NCBI RefSeq assembly: GCF_000168975.1
Contig: NZ_AAUW01000033.1
Coordinates: 1-40,062, forward strand
Length of the DNA stretch: 40,062 bases
Origin: Roseibium aggregatum IAM 12614
Lineage (GTDB): Bacteria; Pseudomonadota; Alphaproteobacteria; Rhizobiales; Stappiaceae
Reading direction: 5' to 3'
Shown here: piece by piece, positions 25,957-33,941 of the stretch
Numbering within the stretch: position 1 is the stretch's first letter
Layout: every line of letters begins with the position of its first letter
Made by a program: the position numbers and the translations under genes
The notes under the pieces: model-generated
What the model saw: only the letters and a program-made list of their open reading frames with translations
The model's database searches: none
Told to the model about the DNA's origin: nothing

Positions 25957-26021
25957 ACAGCAAGCAGCACCGGAAACTTGAAATATCTCTGTCTTTCAAT
26001 GTGTTACTGAAAGGAAATGCC

Positions 26022-26429
26022 ATGTTTTCCATTCCCTTGGCCGATGCACCCCGTCCGGTTCACAACGCCGGCAGGTCTCTCCTGGCTCTTGCAGCCGCGG
26101 CCTTCTGCAGCCTTGCTGCCGCGCAAGCGGCGCAAGCGCAACTGGCCTTCTCGCCGGATTGCCGGAACCACCAGCAAATCCAGGTGAACCCGCCACAAGT
26201 TGCAATCCTGTTTTCCAAGCATCCGGTGCCGCATCCGGCTGGAACCGCCACCGTGTTCGCCATCAATGGTCTGAACAACTATGTCGTGCCCGCGGGCGTG
26301 AACTCCTGCGTGGTCGCCGCACCCGATCCTGACGACAACTATTGCTTCCAGGCCCGCAACGACGCGACAATCCTTCAGGTCGGGTTCCAGGCCATCGTTA
26401 ACCCGGGCGGGCTGCCGGCGTGTCAGTAG
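26022..26429 (+). CDS. Small secreted cysteine-containing protein of unknown function
   Basis: 135 residues. A long N-region ends in a typical signal peptide (hydrophobic core LLALAAAAFCSLAAA, cleavage near AQA at 38-39), leaving ~96 mature residues with four cysteines (DCRN, NSCVV, NYCFQ, PACQ), probably two disulfides in the periplasm or outside the cell. I do not recognise the family. AAGGAAA precedes ATG 26022. It shares cluster and orientation with the two paralogues upstream, which lack their own signal peptides. Confidence 0.72.
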   Translation: MFSIPLADAPRPVHNAGRSLLALAAAAFCSLAAAQAAQAQLAFSPDCRNHQQIQVNPPQVAILFSKHPVPHPAGTATVFAINGLNNYVVPAGVNSCVVAAPDPDDNYCFQARNDATILQVGFQAIVNPGGLPACQ

Positions 26430-26433
26430 CCGC

Positions 26434-26510
26434 AAAGCTGCCCGCCTGGCGTCCAGCGCGGGCACGCGTCTCTTGCCTCTTGTCCATTCGTCACAAGGGG
26501 CAGCTTTTCC
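26434..26510 (+). terminator. Structured region after the secreted-protein gene
   Basis: AAAGCTGCCC (26434-26443) pairs perfectly with GGGCAGCTTT (26498-26507), enclosing smaller stems CTGG/CCAG and CTTGT/ACAAG, and is followed by TTTT. It may be a multi-branched terminator or attenuator before the 84-residue gene. Confidence 0.4.
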
Positions 26511-26535
26511 TGAAGCAGCAGAGGAAAGAAGAGCA

Positions 26536-26790
26536 ATGCCTTATATTCTGAAATCCTACGAAACCGGGACAACCTTGTCCCAGACCACGGACGCGCCTCA
26601 GGCAGCCGGGGCCTTCGAGGAATATGCGCAGGCCGGCTGGGTGCCTGCCGCAGCAGGCCTCGGGCTCAGTCGGGGCGGTGTCTACCGGCTCGATGATCCG
26701 ATGCCCGGCGGCGTCAAACGCAAGATCAAGGTTGTCGCGATTGGGGCCGGCCTGAACGCCTTCACCTATGTCCGTGAGGGTGTCGCCTGA
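26536..26790 (+). CDS. Unknown 84-residue protein
   Basis: 84 residues starting MPYILKSYETG, preceded by AGGAAAGAAGAG. It has two halves: an acidic N-terminal region with TDAPQAAGAFEEYAQAGW, then a glycine-rich C-terminal part (GGVKRKIKVVAIGAG). No signal peptide, transmembrane segment or recognised motif. Same strand as the paralogue cluster and last before the terminator facing rpsA. Confidence 0.6.
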   Translation: MPYILKSYETGTTLSQTTDAPQAAGAFEEYAQAGWVPAAAGLGLSRGGVYRLDDPMPGGVKRKIKVVAIGAGLNAFTYVREGVA

Positions 26791-26915
26791 GCGGCCACAA
26801 GACTGTCCGCCTGTTTCAAGGAGAACAGACGCGAATTCAGGGTCGGTGGGCATTCCCCAAATGGGGGTATCGTAGCGGCATATTGGACGTTGCAGGCCCG
26901 TGGCAACGCAAAACA

Positions 26916-26943
26916 AAAGGCCCGGCATTGCTGCCGGGCCTTT
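26916..26943. terminator. Bidirectional terminator between the unknown cluster and rpsA
   Basis: AAAGGCCCGGCA and TGCCGGGCCTTT form a perfect 12-bp stem with a 4-base loop. A's on the left and T's on the right allow it to end both the plus-strand cluster and the minus-strand rpsA transcript (33 bases after the rpsA stop). Confidence 0.88.
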
Positions 26944-26975
26944 CGCTTTCTGCTCTCGTGAGAGAAGCGGAAATC

Positions 26976-28673
26976 TTAGTCGTCGGACTGCTGCTTCAGA
27001 GCAGCACCCAGGATATCGCCGAGAGACGCACCGCTGTCGGAAGAGCCGTACTGAGCGACAGCTTCCTTCTCTTCTGCGATCTCGAGAGCCTTGATCGACA
27101 CGGTGACCCGGCGGGTCTTCTTGTCGAACTGGGTGATGCGGGCATCGAACTTGTCGCCAACGGAGTAACGCTCCGGACGCTGTTCCTCGCGGTCGCGGGA
27201 CAGGTCGGTGCGGCGGATGAAGGCAGTCAGGTCGCTGTCTGCGATCTTGACGTCCAGGCCACCGTCTTTGATTTCGATGACTTCACAGGTCACGACGGAG
27301 TTCTTGCGCAGTTCGCCAGCTGCACCCGATTCCATCGGATCGCCGGAAAGCTGCTTGATGCCGAGGGAGATACGCTCCTTGTCGACGTCCACATCCAGAA
27401 CGACGGCCTTGACCATGTCGCCCTTCTTGAACTCTTCGATGACCTGCTCGCCCGGACGGTTCCAGTCGAGGTCGGACAGGTGGACCATGCCGTCCACGTC
27501 GCCATCGAGGCCGATGAACAGGCCGAATTCGGTCTTGTTCTTGACTTCGCCTTCGACTTCGGTGCCGATCGGGAACTGTTCAGCGAATGCATCCCACGGG
27601 TTCTGCAGGGTCTGCTTGAGGCCCAGGGAGATGCGGCGCTTGACCGGATCGACTTCCAGGATCATCACTTCGACTTCCTGAGAAGTGGAAACGATCTTGC
27701 CCGGATGGACGTTCTTCTTGGTCCAGGACATTTCGGAAACGTGGATCAGGCCTTCGATGCCCGGCTCCAGTTCCACGAATGCGCCGTAGTCGGTGATGTT
27801 GGTCACGCGGCCGGTGAACTTGGCTTCGATCGGGTACTTGGCTTCGATGCCATCCCACGGATCGGTTTCAAGCTGCTTCATGCCGAGGCTGATGCGGTGC
27901 GTTTCCTGGTTGACGCGGATGATCTGCACCTTGACGGTCTGGCCGATGGTGAGAACTTCCGACGGATGGTTGATGCGGCGCCACGCGATGTCGGTGACGT
28001 GCAGCAGGCCATCGATGCCGCCGAGGTCGACGAACGCACCGTAGTCGGTGATGTTCTTGACCACACCTTCCACGGTATGACCTTCTTCCAGGCTCTGGAC
28101 CAGTTCCGAACGCTGTTCGGCGCGGGTTTCTTCCAGAACGACACGGCGGGACACGACGATGTTGCCGCGGCGCTTGTCCATCTTCAGGATCTGGAACGGC
28201 TGCGGGGTGTGCATCAGCGGGGTCACGTCGCGAACCGGACGGATATCGACCTGCGAACGCGGCAGGAAGGCAACGGCGCCATCCAGATCGACGGTGAAAC
28301 CACCCTTGACCTGGTTGAAGATCTGGCCGGTGACCTTTTCGTTGGCTTCGAAAGCAACTTCCAGGCGAACCCAGCTTTCTTCGCGGCGAGCTTTTTCGCG
28401 CGACAGAACAGCTTCGCCAAGAGCGTTTTCAACGCGCTCCAGGTAAACCTCGACTTCGTCGCCGACCTTCATTTCGCCGTCACGGCCTTTAGCGCCGAAT
28501 TCCTTCAGCGGCACGCGGCCTTCGACCTTCAGACCGACGTCGATGACTGCCAGGTCCTTTTCGATCGCGACGACGGTGCCCTTTACGACGGCACCTTCAT
28601 ACAGGTCGTTCTGAACGAAGGACTCTTCGAGAAGAGCGGAGAAATCCTCCATGGAGGGATTGTAATCAGACAT
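26976..28673 (-). CDS. rpsA: 30S ribosomal protein S1
   Basis: 565 residues with six S1 RNA-binding repeats; typical blocks are TDYGAFVDLGGIDGLLHVTDIAW, TDYGAFVELEPGIEGLIHVSEMSW and TEFGLFIGLDGDVDGMVHLSDLDW. It unfolds mRNA leaders for 30S binding. The start has AGGAGC 7 bases upstream. It lies 272 bases downstream of cmk on the same strand, as is usual. The 28674-28945 gap holds no gene and probably carries the rpsA promoter and a leader used in S1 autocontrol. Confidence 0.97.
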   Translation of the reverse strand: MSDYNPSMEDFSALLEESFVQNDLYEGAVVKGTVVAIEKDLAVIDVGLKVEGRVPLKEFGAKGRDGEMKVGDEVEVYLERVENALGEAVLSREKARREESWVRLEVAFEANEKVTGQIFNQVKGGFTVDLDGAVAFLPRSQVDIRPVRDVTPLMHTPQPFQILKMDKRRGNIVVSRRVVLEETRAEQRSELVQSLEEGHTVEGVVKNITDYGAFVDLGGIDGLLHVTDIAWRRINHPSEVLTIGQTVKVQIIRVNQETHRISLGMKQLETDPWDGIEAKYPIEAKFTGRVTNITDYGAFVELEPGIEGLIHVSEMSWTKKNVHPGKIVSTSQEVEVMILEVDPVKRRISLGLKQTLQNPWDAFAEQFPIGTEVEGEVKNKTEFGLFIGLDGDVDGMVHLSDLDWNRPGEQVIEEFKKGDMVKAVVLDVDVDKERISLGIKQLSGDPMESGAAGELRKNSVVTCEVIEIKDGGLDVKIADSDLTAFIRRTDLSRDREEQRPERYSVGDKFDARITQFDKKTRRVTVSIKALEIAEEKEAVAQYGSSDSGASLGDILGAALKQQSDD

Positions 28674-28945
28674 ATATGCTCCTGGCGCCTTCAGGCGCGC
28701 CGCCGGCGGGTTGGTGTTGCACTCCGGACCTGTCCTTCTCCCGGGATCGCGGTTTCCGCTGATCCTGCCGCTATCGAAAGCGGGCCGGCGGGGCGAGAGG
28801 CGGAAAATCCGGTCTCGTCACAGGTCGCCGCAACGGGCGCCCTGCCGAAATTCTCTGTCGTTCCATAAAAGAACCGATGGCCTGGGGCCACATGCGTTCC
28901 GGATGCACAAACAGGGGCGCACCGGTGGTGAACCCCTTGTCCTTA

Positions 28946-29572
28946 TCAGGCATCCCTGGCGCGGGAAACGATATCCACAGCCGCCTGGAACGCGGTCTCT
29001 ATATCCATTTCTGTCGTATCAAGCAAGACCGCATCGTCTGCCTGACGCATCGGAGCCACAGTTCGCTTGGAATCGCGCTCGTCCCGGCGCTTTAGATCCT
29101 CCAGAACGGCGGCAAATTGCGCGTCTTGCCCCTTGGAGACCATCTCGTCGGTCCGGCGCTTTGCGCGGGCTTCCGGAGAGGCGGTCACGAACAGCTTCAC
29201 CGTCGCATCGGGGCACACAACCGTGCCGATGTCGCGCCCGTCGAGAACGGCACCGGGAGGTGTCTGCGCGAACCGGCGCTGAAGCTGGACCAGCTCCTCG
29301 CGAAGACCGCCCAGCACCGCGATGCGCGACGCCGCTTCTCCGATCTCGTGTGCCGACAGGACCGACTTGTCCATCTGGGCGAGATCGAGATTATGCGCGA
29401 TCTCGATGGCAACACCCTCGTCGCCAAGCGGCAGGCCATTGGCCAGAAGCGCGGCCGCGACTGCGCGATAGGTCAGCCCGGTGTCCAGGTGGCGCAGCCC
29501 GAAATGGTCGGCCAGCCGCCGGGAAAGGGTGCCCTTGCCGGACGCGGCCGGTCCGTCGATTGCGATGATCAT
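28946..29572 (-). CDS. cmk: Cytidylate kinase
   Basis: 208 residues. The P-loop GPAASGKGT at residues 7-15, HLDTGLTYRAVA, LDGRDIGTVVCPDA and TASPEARAKRRTDE identify CMP/dCMP kinase, which phosphorylates (d)CMP with ATP for nucleotide synthesis and RNA-turnover salvage. Its ATG overlaps the aroA stop (ATGA), so the two are coupled; rpsA follows. Confidence 0.95.
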   Translation of the reverse strand: MIIAIDGPAASGKGTLSRRLADHFGLRHLDTGLTYRAVAAALLANGLPLGDEGVAIEIAHNLDLAQMDKSVLSAHEIGEAASRIAVLGGLREELVQLQRRFAQTPPGAVLDGRDIGTVVCPDATVKLFVTASPEARAKRRTDEMVSKGQDAQFAAVLEDLKRRDERDSKRTVAPMRQADDAVLLDTTEMDIETAFQAAVDIVSRARDA

Positions 29573-30924
29573 GCGGCCTCGCAGGTGTTTGCAGAAATCT
29601 GAGCGCCAAGGCCGTCGAAGAGGCTGGTGAACGTCGGGAAGCTGGTCGCGATCACCGCGCCGTCGTCAACCGTCACCGGGTTGTGGGCGGCCATGCCCAG
29701 CACCAGGAAGGACATGGCGATGCGGTGATCGAGATGGGTCACCACCATGCCGCCGCCGATCCCGTCGGCGCCGCCGGTCACGGTCAGCGTGTCTTCGGTT
29801 TCAACGCAAGGGATGCCGTTGGCTTCCAGTCCGCGGGCAACGGCCGCCAGGCGGTCGGATTCCTTCACGCGCAGTTCTTCAAGCCCGGGCATGAAGGTCT
29901 CGCCTTCAGCAAAGGCAGCGGCAACGGCCAGCACCGGATATTCATCGATCATCGACGGCGCGCGCTCGGCCGGCACGGTGATGCCTTTCAGCTTGCTGGC
30001 CTTCACGTGCAGATCGCCCACTTCCTCGCCGCCCGTCTCGCGCCGGTTGAGGATGGAGATGTCGCCGCCCATTTCGATCAAGGTGGTGATCAGACCGGTA
30101 CGGTGCTCGTTCAACAGAACGTTTTCGATGACCACGTCAGACCCCGGCACGATCAGCGCGGCCACCAGCGGGAACGCTGCGGAGGAGGGGTCGCCAGGCA
30201 CGTCGATGTCCTGCGGCTTCAGCTCCGGCTGGCCCTGAAGCTTGATCACGCGTTCGCCGGCTTCGTTCAGGGTCACGGAAATATCGGCGCCGAACCCCTT
30301 CAGCATCTTTTCCGTATGATCACGGGTCGGGATCGGCTCGATCACGGTGGTTTCGCCAGCGGCATTGAGCCCGGCCAGCAGAACCGCCGATTTCACCTGT
30401 GCCGACGGCATCGGAACCCGGTAAGTGATCGGCAATGCCTGTTCCGGGCCGCGGATGGACGCCGGCAGGCGGTCGCCGTCGCGGGCAATCACGTTGGTGC
30501 CCATGTCGCGCAGCGGGTTGAGCACGCGGCCCATCGGCCGTTTGGACAGGGACGCATCGCCCACAAACGTGGCGGCGATGTTATGGCTGCCGAAAATGCC
30601 CATGGTCAGGCGCACGCCGGTGCCGGCGTTGCCGAAATCGATGACGTGTTCCGGCTCGAGCAAGCTGCCGAGCCCGATCCCGTCCACGGTATAGCTGCCG
30701 TCTTCAAGTTTGGTGATGGTCGCACCGACGGCGCGCATGGCATCGGCCGTCGCCAGCACATCTTCCGATTCAAGCAGACCCTTCACGGTGGTCCGGCCAA
30801 CGGCAAGCGCGCCGAACATCAGGGATCTGTGCGAGATGGACTTGTCGCCGGGCACGCGGATCGTGCCGGTCAAGGGGCTGCCCAGCCTGGAAGTCAGTGG
30901 CTTGGGCGCAGAATCGTGTGACAT
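29569..30924 (-). CDS. aroA: EPSP synthase (3-phosphoshikimate 1-carboxyvinyltransferase), class II-like
   Basis: 451 residues. Class II (Agrobacterium CP4-like) sequence features: VPGDKSISHRSLMFGALA, SLSKRPMGRVLNPLRDMG, GDGDRLPASIRGP, IPTRDHTEKML and APSMIDEYPVLAVAAAFAEG. The glyphosate/PEP loop reads DFGNAGTGVRLTMG: the residue that is alanine in CP4 is glycine here. It makes EPSP from shikimate-3-phosphate and PEP in aromatic amino-acid synthesis. ATG 30924 is taken; a GTG 14 codons earlier has poor ribosome-site spacing. Confidence 0.95.
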   Translation of the reverse strand: MSHDSAPKPLTSRLGSPLTGTIRVPGDKSISHRSLMFGALAVGRTTVKGLLESEDVLATADAMRAVGATITKLEDGSYTVDGIGLGSLLEPEHVIDFGNAGTGVRLTMGIFGSHNIAATFVGDASLSKRPMGRVLNPLRDMGTNVIARDGDRLPASIRGPEQALPITYRVPMPSAQVKSAVLLAGLNAAGETTVIEPIPTRDHTEKMLKGFGADISVTLNEAGERVIKLQGQPELKPQDIDVPGDPSSAAFPLVAALIVPGSDVVIENVLLNEHRTGLITTLIEMGGDISILNRRETGGEEVGDLHVKASKLKGITVPAERAPSMIDEYPVLAVAAAFAEGETFMPGLEELRVKESDRLAAVARGLEANGIPCVETEDTLTVTGGADGIGGGMVVTHLDHRIAMSFLVLGMAAHNPVTVDDGAVIATSFPTFTSLFDGLGAQISANTCEAA

Positions 30925-31170
30925 TTTCAATGTCCGCAAATTGGATCGGTTGTCAAAAGGTGACACGTCCTATCATGTGGACGCGCCTGCGTCATCCGTT
31001 CAGACCGCCCGAATCTCAACTTCGCGAGATTTCCCGGCATTGGCCGAATGGCAACGGATTCAACCGGGTGCCGGTCTGCAGGTCGTGTGGGTAACGCTGT
31101 CAGGCGCTTGAAATTTGAGTCACAACGTGCAGAACAATAATCCGAAGAATGTTTTTCGATTGATTTGCCT

Positions 31171-31199
31171 TTGACACCGGAACGGCTTGACGCTATGGG
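31171..31199 (+). promoter_or_regulatory. Promoter of the TIGR02300 gene
   Basis: TTGACA, a 17-base spacer, then TATGGG, ending 49 bases before the chosen GTG start. Confidence 0.55.
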
Positions 31200-31247
31200 G
31201 CCACCCACGAATTCAAGTCGATTACATAACGAAGAAGGGTGAGCACA

Positions 31248-31640
31248 GTGGCAAAACCTGAACTTGGCACAAAGCGGCTTTGCCCGAGCTGCGGCGCCAA
31301 ATATTACGATCTCAACCGCAACCCGATCACCTGTCCCAAATGCGGCACGGTGTTCGAGGCGGTCATGACCTCCCGTGCTGCGAAGGCTGCGAAGGTCGAA
31401 GAGACGCCGGAAGACGATGAAGACGAGGACGACGTCGCGGCTCCGGAAATCGTGACCTTGGAAGAGGCCGATGCAGAAGCCGAAGGCGGCGATGACGATG
31501 TGCCGGATCTGGAAGATACGGACGTCGATCTCGACGACGACGAAAGCAGCGACGATGACGTCTTCATCGACGATGAGGACGAAGACGAAGAATCCGTTCC
31601 GGGCATCCGCGTCGAAATCGACGAAGATCCGGATCGCTAA
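31248..31640 (+). CDS. TIGR02300 family protein (zinc ribbon plus acidic tail)
   Basis: 130 residues. The N-terminal zinc ribbon CPSCGAKYYDLNRNPITCPK gives a CxxC...CxxC site with the FYDLN-type core, and the rest (about residues 45-130) is a very acidic D/E stretch. The family is confined largely to alphaproteobacteria and its function is unknown; a nucleic-acid- or RNA-polymerase-associated role is only a guess. GTG 31248 fits the AGAAGGG ribosome site better than GTG 31239. It sits between aroA (divergent) and tRNA-Ala. Confidence 0.9.
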   Translation: MAKPELGTKRLCPSCGAKYYDLNRNPITCPKCGTVFEAVMTSRAAKAAKVEETPEDDEDEDDVAAPEIVTLEEADAEAEGGDDDVPDLEDTDVDLDDDESSDDDVFIDDEDEDEESVPGIRVEIDEDPDR

Positions 31641-31648
31641 ACTATTGT

Positions 31649-31680
31649 CCGGGCAGGCTTTTCCGCCTGTCCGGGCTTTT
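31649..31680 (+). terminator. Terminator of the TIGR02300 gene
   Basis: CCGGGCAGGC and GCCTGTCCGG pair with one G-U, loop TTTTCC, followed by GCTTTT. It starts 9 bases after the stop codon. Confidence 0.75.
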
Positions 31681-31715
31681 CCACAAGCGGCGAAAATGAT
31701 CCTGATATTTTCTGC

Positions 31716-31744
31716 TTGATCTTGTGGGGAGGTGTGACTATAAC
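31716..31744 (+). promoter_or_regulatory. tRNA-Ala promoter
   Basis: TTGATC, an exact 17-base spacer, then TATAAC, ending 48 bases before the tRNA. Confidence 0.65.
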
Positions 31745-31792
31745 CCGCCTCCATCGACGCCGGACACCCAAGCCGGTGCGCATATGGAACAT

Positions 31793-31868
<76 letters not shown>

Positions 31869-32194
31869 TTCCTCTTTCTCTAAGTGGCTGAAGTAATTAG
31901 AGAAAAAACTTGAGCTTGCAGGTGATGCGCCTGCATCACCCCACCAGCTACCCCACCAAAAAAATCTGAAAATTTGCCGCTGTAGTCGGGAATTTAGTGT
32001 GGTCGTACCGCGCTGTTCGTCGCTCCCCGTCCGATACAGCTTGACGTATCACGTCCTGTCAGGCAGATTTTTGCCGTTCGCAAGTCGGAGCGAACACCCT
32101 TTGATTGTTTGATTGATGACGCCGACAGTCGCCGCGCCCTCACAGGTGCTGTCTCAATCCGTGCCAGAGGCACGTACAATCAGAGGGGGCAACT
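31869..32194. other. Left end of the element, non-coding
   Basis: 326 bases without a convincing gene. It holds an 8-bp hairpin GGTGATGC/GCATCACC (31921-31940) and two copies of ACCCCACCA 12 bases apart (31938-31946, 31950-31958), close to the tRNA end. These may be recombinase- or excisionase-binding arms of an attachment site. A promoter for the plus-strand phage genes must lie here or further left. Confidence 0.5.
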
Positions 32195-32416
32195 ATGCAC
32201 TCCCAAACTAAGCATGCCCAAGAAGTCGAGCCGCCGCGCGTCTTCTCAGTAAGTGATGCCGCCAGAATGCTCGGCGTGTCTCGCTCGCACATGTACACGT
32301 TGAGATCCGAAGGTGTCATTCGGTTCGTCAAGCTTCTCAATAGAACGGTAGTACCCGCTTCTGAAATAGAGCGGGTTCTCTCCTCCGGCGATAGTGCCAG
32401 CGGGGAGGTTGCCTGA
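32195..32416 (+). CDS. Excisionase-type helix-turn-helix protein
   Basis: 73 residues with a MerR/HTH_17 winged-helix: FSVSDAARMLGVSRSHMYTL followed by a VIRFVKLLNRTVVPASEIERVL wing and helix, as in phage excisionases and AlpA-like regulators. AGAGGGGG precedes the ATG. Being first after the tRNA it may act in excision or as the element's regulator. Its stop overlaps the next start (TGATG). Confidence 0.78.
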   Translation: MHSQTKHAQEVEPPRVFSVSDAARMLGVSRSHMYTLRSEGVIRFVKLLNRTVVPASEIERVLSSGDSASGEVA

Positions 32417-33324
32417 TGGTTCTCCACCATATGAGATCTGAGGTCGAAGACCTCATGAAAAAACGCCTTCCAGCGGGCGCTCGGGCGAAGGCCTTGCGTC
32501 TTCAGGACAAAGCCATAGAAGCATCCGCAAATAACCGCCTTGTTGGTGAGCGGCATGTCGATGCCCTCCAAGCAAAAAATGCGGCCGAGGCGGAGCTTCG
32601 GAGATTAGCTGCAGGGTTTCAGCATGCTCATCACGCCACACCTGAGGGGCTCGTTGCACCTCAGAAGAAAAAAATCCAGGACGCAACAGAAGAACTTGAC
32701 CGTCTTGAAAGTCTGAAAGCCAAGTCCGCGGAGCGCGCAAACCTTGACATGGGGCTATTCAGCCGGATTGAGCGGTTCCTGCGCGATACACCTGGTCAGT
32801 TGCGTGAGGTGTCCACCAAGGTTCCAAGGTCGGCAACTGTTGAAAGTGTCCGCAAGCAACTTGCCGAGGTCGATACCCTTGCTCACGACACTGAGCGCGC
32901 GCCGGCTCCGGTTAGCGGTCTGCGGGCTACGATGGTAGCCGCCGTGGACGCGATTGCCGAACAAGGTGCACCCGAGGTTGATCCCCGTATCCGCTTCCGC
33001 GATCCCTTCAATCTGGCGAGGAAATTTGAGTTCCGCCGGCACGGAAATATGGCGATTGGCGACTACGGCGCGCACTTTTTTGTCTGGCTACTTTCCGACG
33101 AAATTAAGCAGAAACTCTCCGCACTGATCCCGGATGATCCCGACGCATTGAGTGACGAAGAACGCACTTCCATTTTGCAGCAGTTGGCCGAGCGGCGACT
33201 GAACCTTGAGCGCATCGAGGAAGCCTTGATCGAGGCGGCGTCGGCAGAGGGCCGCGCTATCCCCCGCCGTCCGGATGCTTCGGTTGAAGCCATCCTGGGT
33301 ATTGAAGTGTTGGGGATGCGGTAA
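32416..33324 (+). CDS. Phage-like protein of unknown function, 302 residues
   Basis: Not recognised. The N-terminal ~130 residues are strongly helical and charged, probably coiled coil (KAIEAS, AEAELRRLAAGFQ, KKKIQDATEELDRLESLKAK). A central segment DPRIRFRDPFNLARKFEFRRHGN is followed by a helical C-terminal part with ERTSILQQLAERRLNLERIEEAL. No transmembrane segment. One-base overlaps with genes on both sides show it is a real, coupled gene. A scaffold- or virion-associated role is possible but unsupported. Confidence 0.65.
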   Translation: MVLHHMRSEVEDLMKKRLPAGARAKALRLQDKAIEASANNRLVGERHVDALQAKNAAEAELRRLAAGFQHAHHATPEGLVAPQKKKIQDATEELDRLESLKAKSAERANLDMGLFSRIERFLRDTPGQLREVSTKVPRSATVESVRKQLAEVDTLAHDTERAPAPVSGLRATMVAAVDAIAEQGAPEVDPRIRFRDPFNLARKFEFRRHGNMAIGDYGAHFFVWLLSDEIKQKLSALIPDDPDALSDEERTSILQQLAERRLNLERIEEALIEAASAEGRAIPRRPDASVEAILGIEVLGMR

Positions 33325-33638
33325 TGATTGCCGTGCCCCTCAACTCCAATATTGGGGTTGGTGGTCTGAAATCCCACACCATCAACCTCCGTCCGCCGGG
33401 GAGCGCCGTAGTTCGCCGGATCAGGTCCGAACTCGACAGCGATGGTCAGCTTCCTCTCTCGGCAATCCCGCGCCTCGCAGCGCGGCTCTCCGGGCGTTCC
33501 GAAAGCTCGATTTCGAAGCTATCCGAGGACGATCTCAACTCCCTCCATCAGACCATTTTGACGCTGTTTCGCAAAGAGGAACGGCGTTTGCGCGCACGCA
33601 AAGCTCAAGACATAACCCGCGCCGAAATGGCTGAGTAA
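33324..33638 (+). CDS. Phage-like protein of unknown function, 104 residues
   Basis: Not recognised. The N-terminal 30 residues look beta-rich and the rest is basic and helical (LFRKEERRLRARKAQ). It starts with a TAATG overlap on the previous gene and lies two genes before the tape measure. Confidence 0.6.
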   Translation: MIAVPLNSNIGVGGLKSHTINLRPPGSAVVRRIRSELDSDGQLPLSAIPRLAARLSGRSESSISKLSEDDLNSLHQTILTLFRKEERRLRARKAQDITRAEMAE

Positions 33639-33653
33639 ACGATAGGAAAAAAA

Positions 33654-33941
33654 ATGGGTACAACTTCTTATGTAGTTGGAACTACTTGGATCGAAGTAGC
33701 TTCAGGTGTCGAGAAAATATTTGTTCAGCGGCGTTCGGGCGTTGCTGTTCGCTTTCATGTGGGAACAACTGTTCCCGATGATGATACCGACAATTACTTA
33801 ATGCTGAAAACGACCGAGATGTCTATTTCCGACATCTTAGAGGGTGAACGTGTTTTCTTGCGTTCCGATGGTAATGCAACTGAAGTTGCCGTTTTTGCGG
33901 GGTCGAGCCATGTTCAGTTCTTCGACAATCGTCTTCGTTAA
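33654..33941 (+). CDS. Phage-like protein of unknown function, 95 residues
   Basis: Not recognised. Predicted mostly beta (VGTTWIEVASGVEKIFVQRR, then VAVFAGSSHVQFFDN), suggestive of a small structural or decoration protein of a tail or head. AGGA lies 7-8 bases before the ATG. It is lower in GC than its neighbours, with A/T third positions, unlike the host genes. Confidence 0.6.
   Translation: MGTTSYVVGTTWIEVASGVEKIFVQRRSGVAVRFHVGTTVPDDDTDNYLMLKTTEMSISDILEGERVFLRSDGNATEVAVFAGSSHVQFFDNRLR

Noticed and set aside
31994..32179. Minus-strand 61-codon frame in the left end of the element
   Set aside because: No ribosome site, biased composition and no motif; treated as non-coding.
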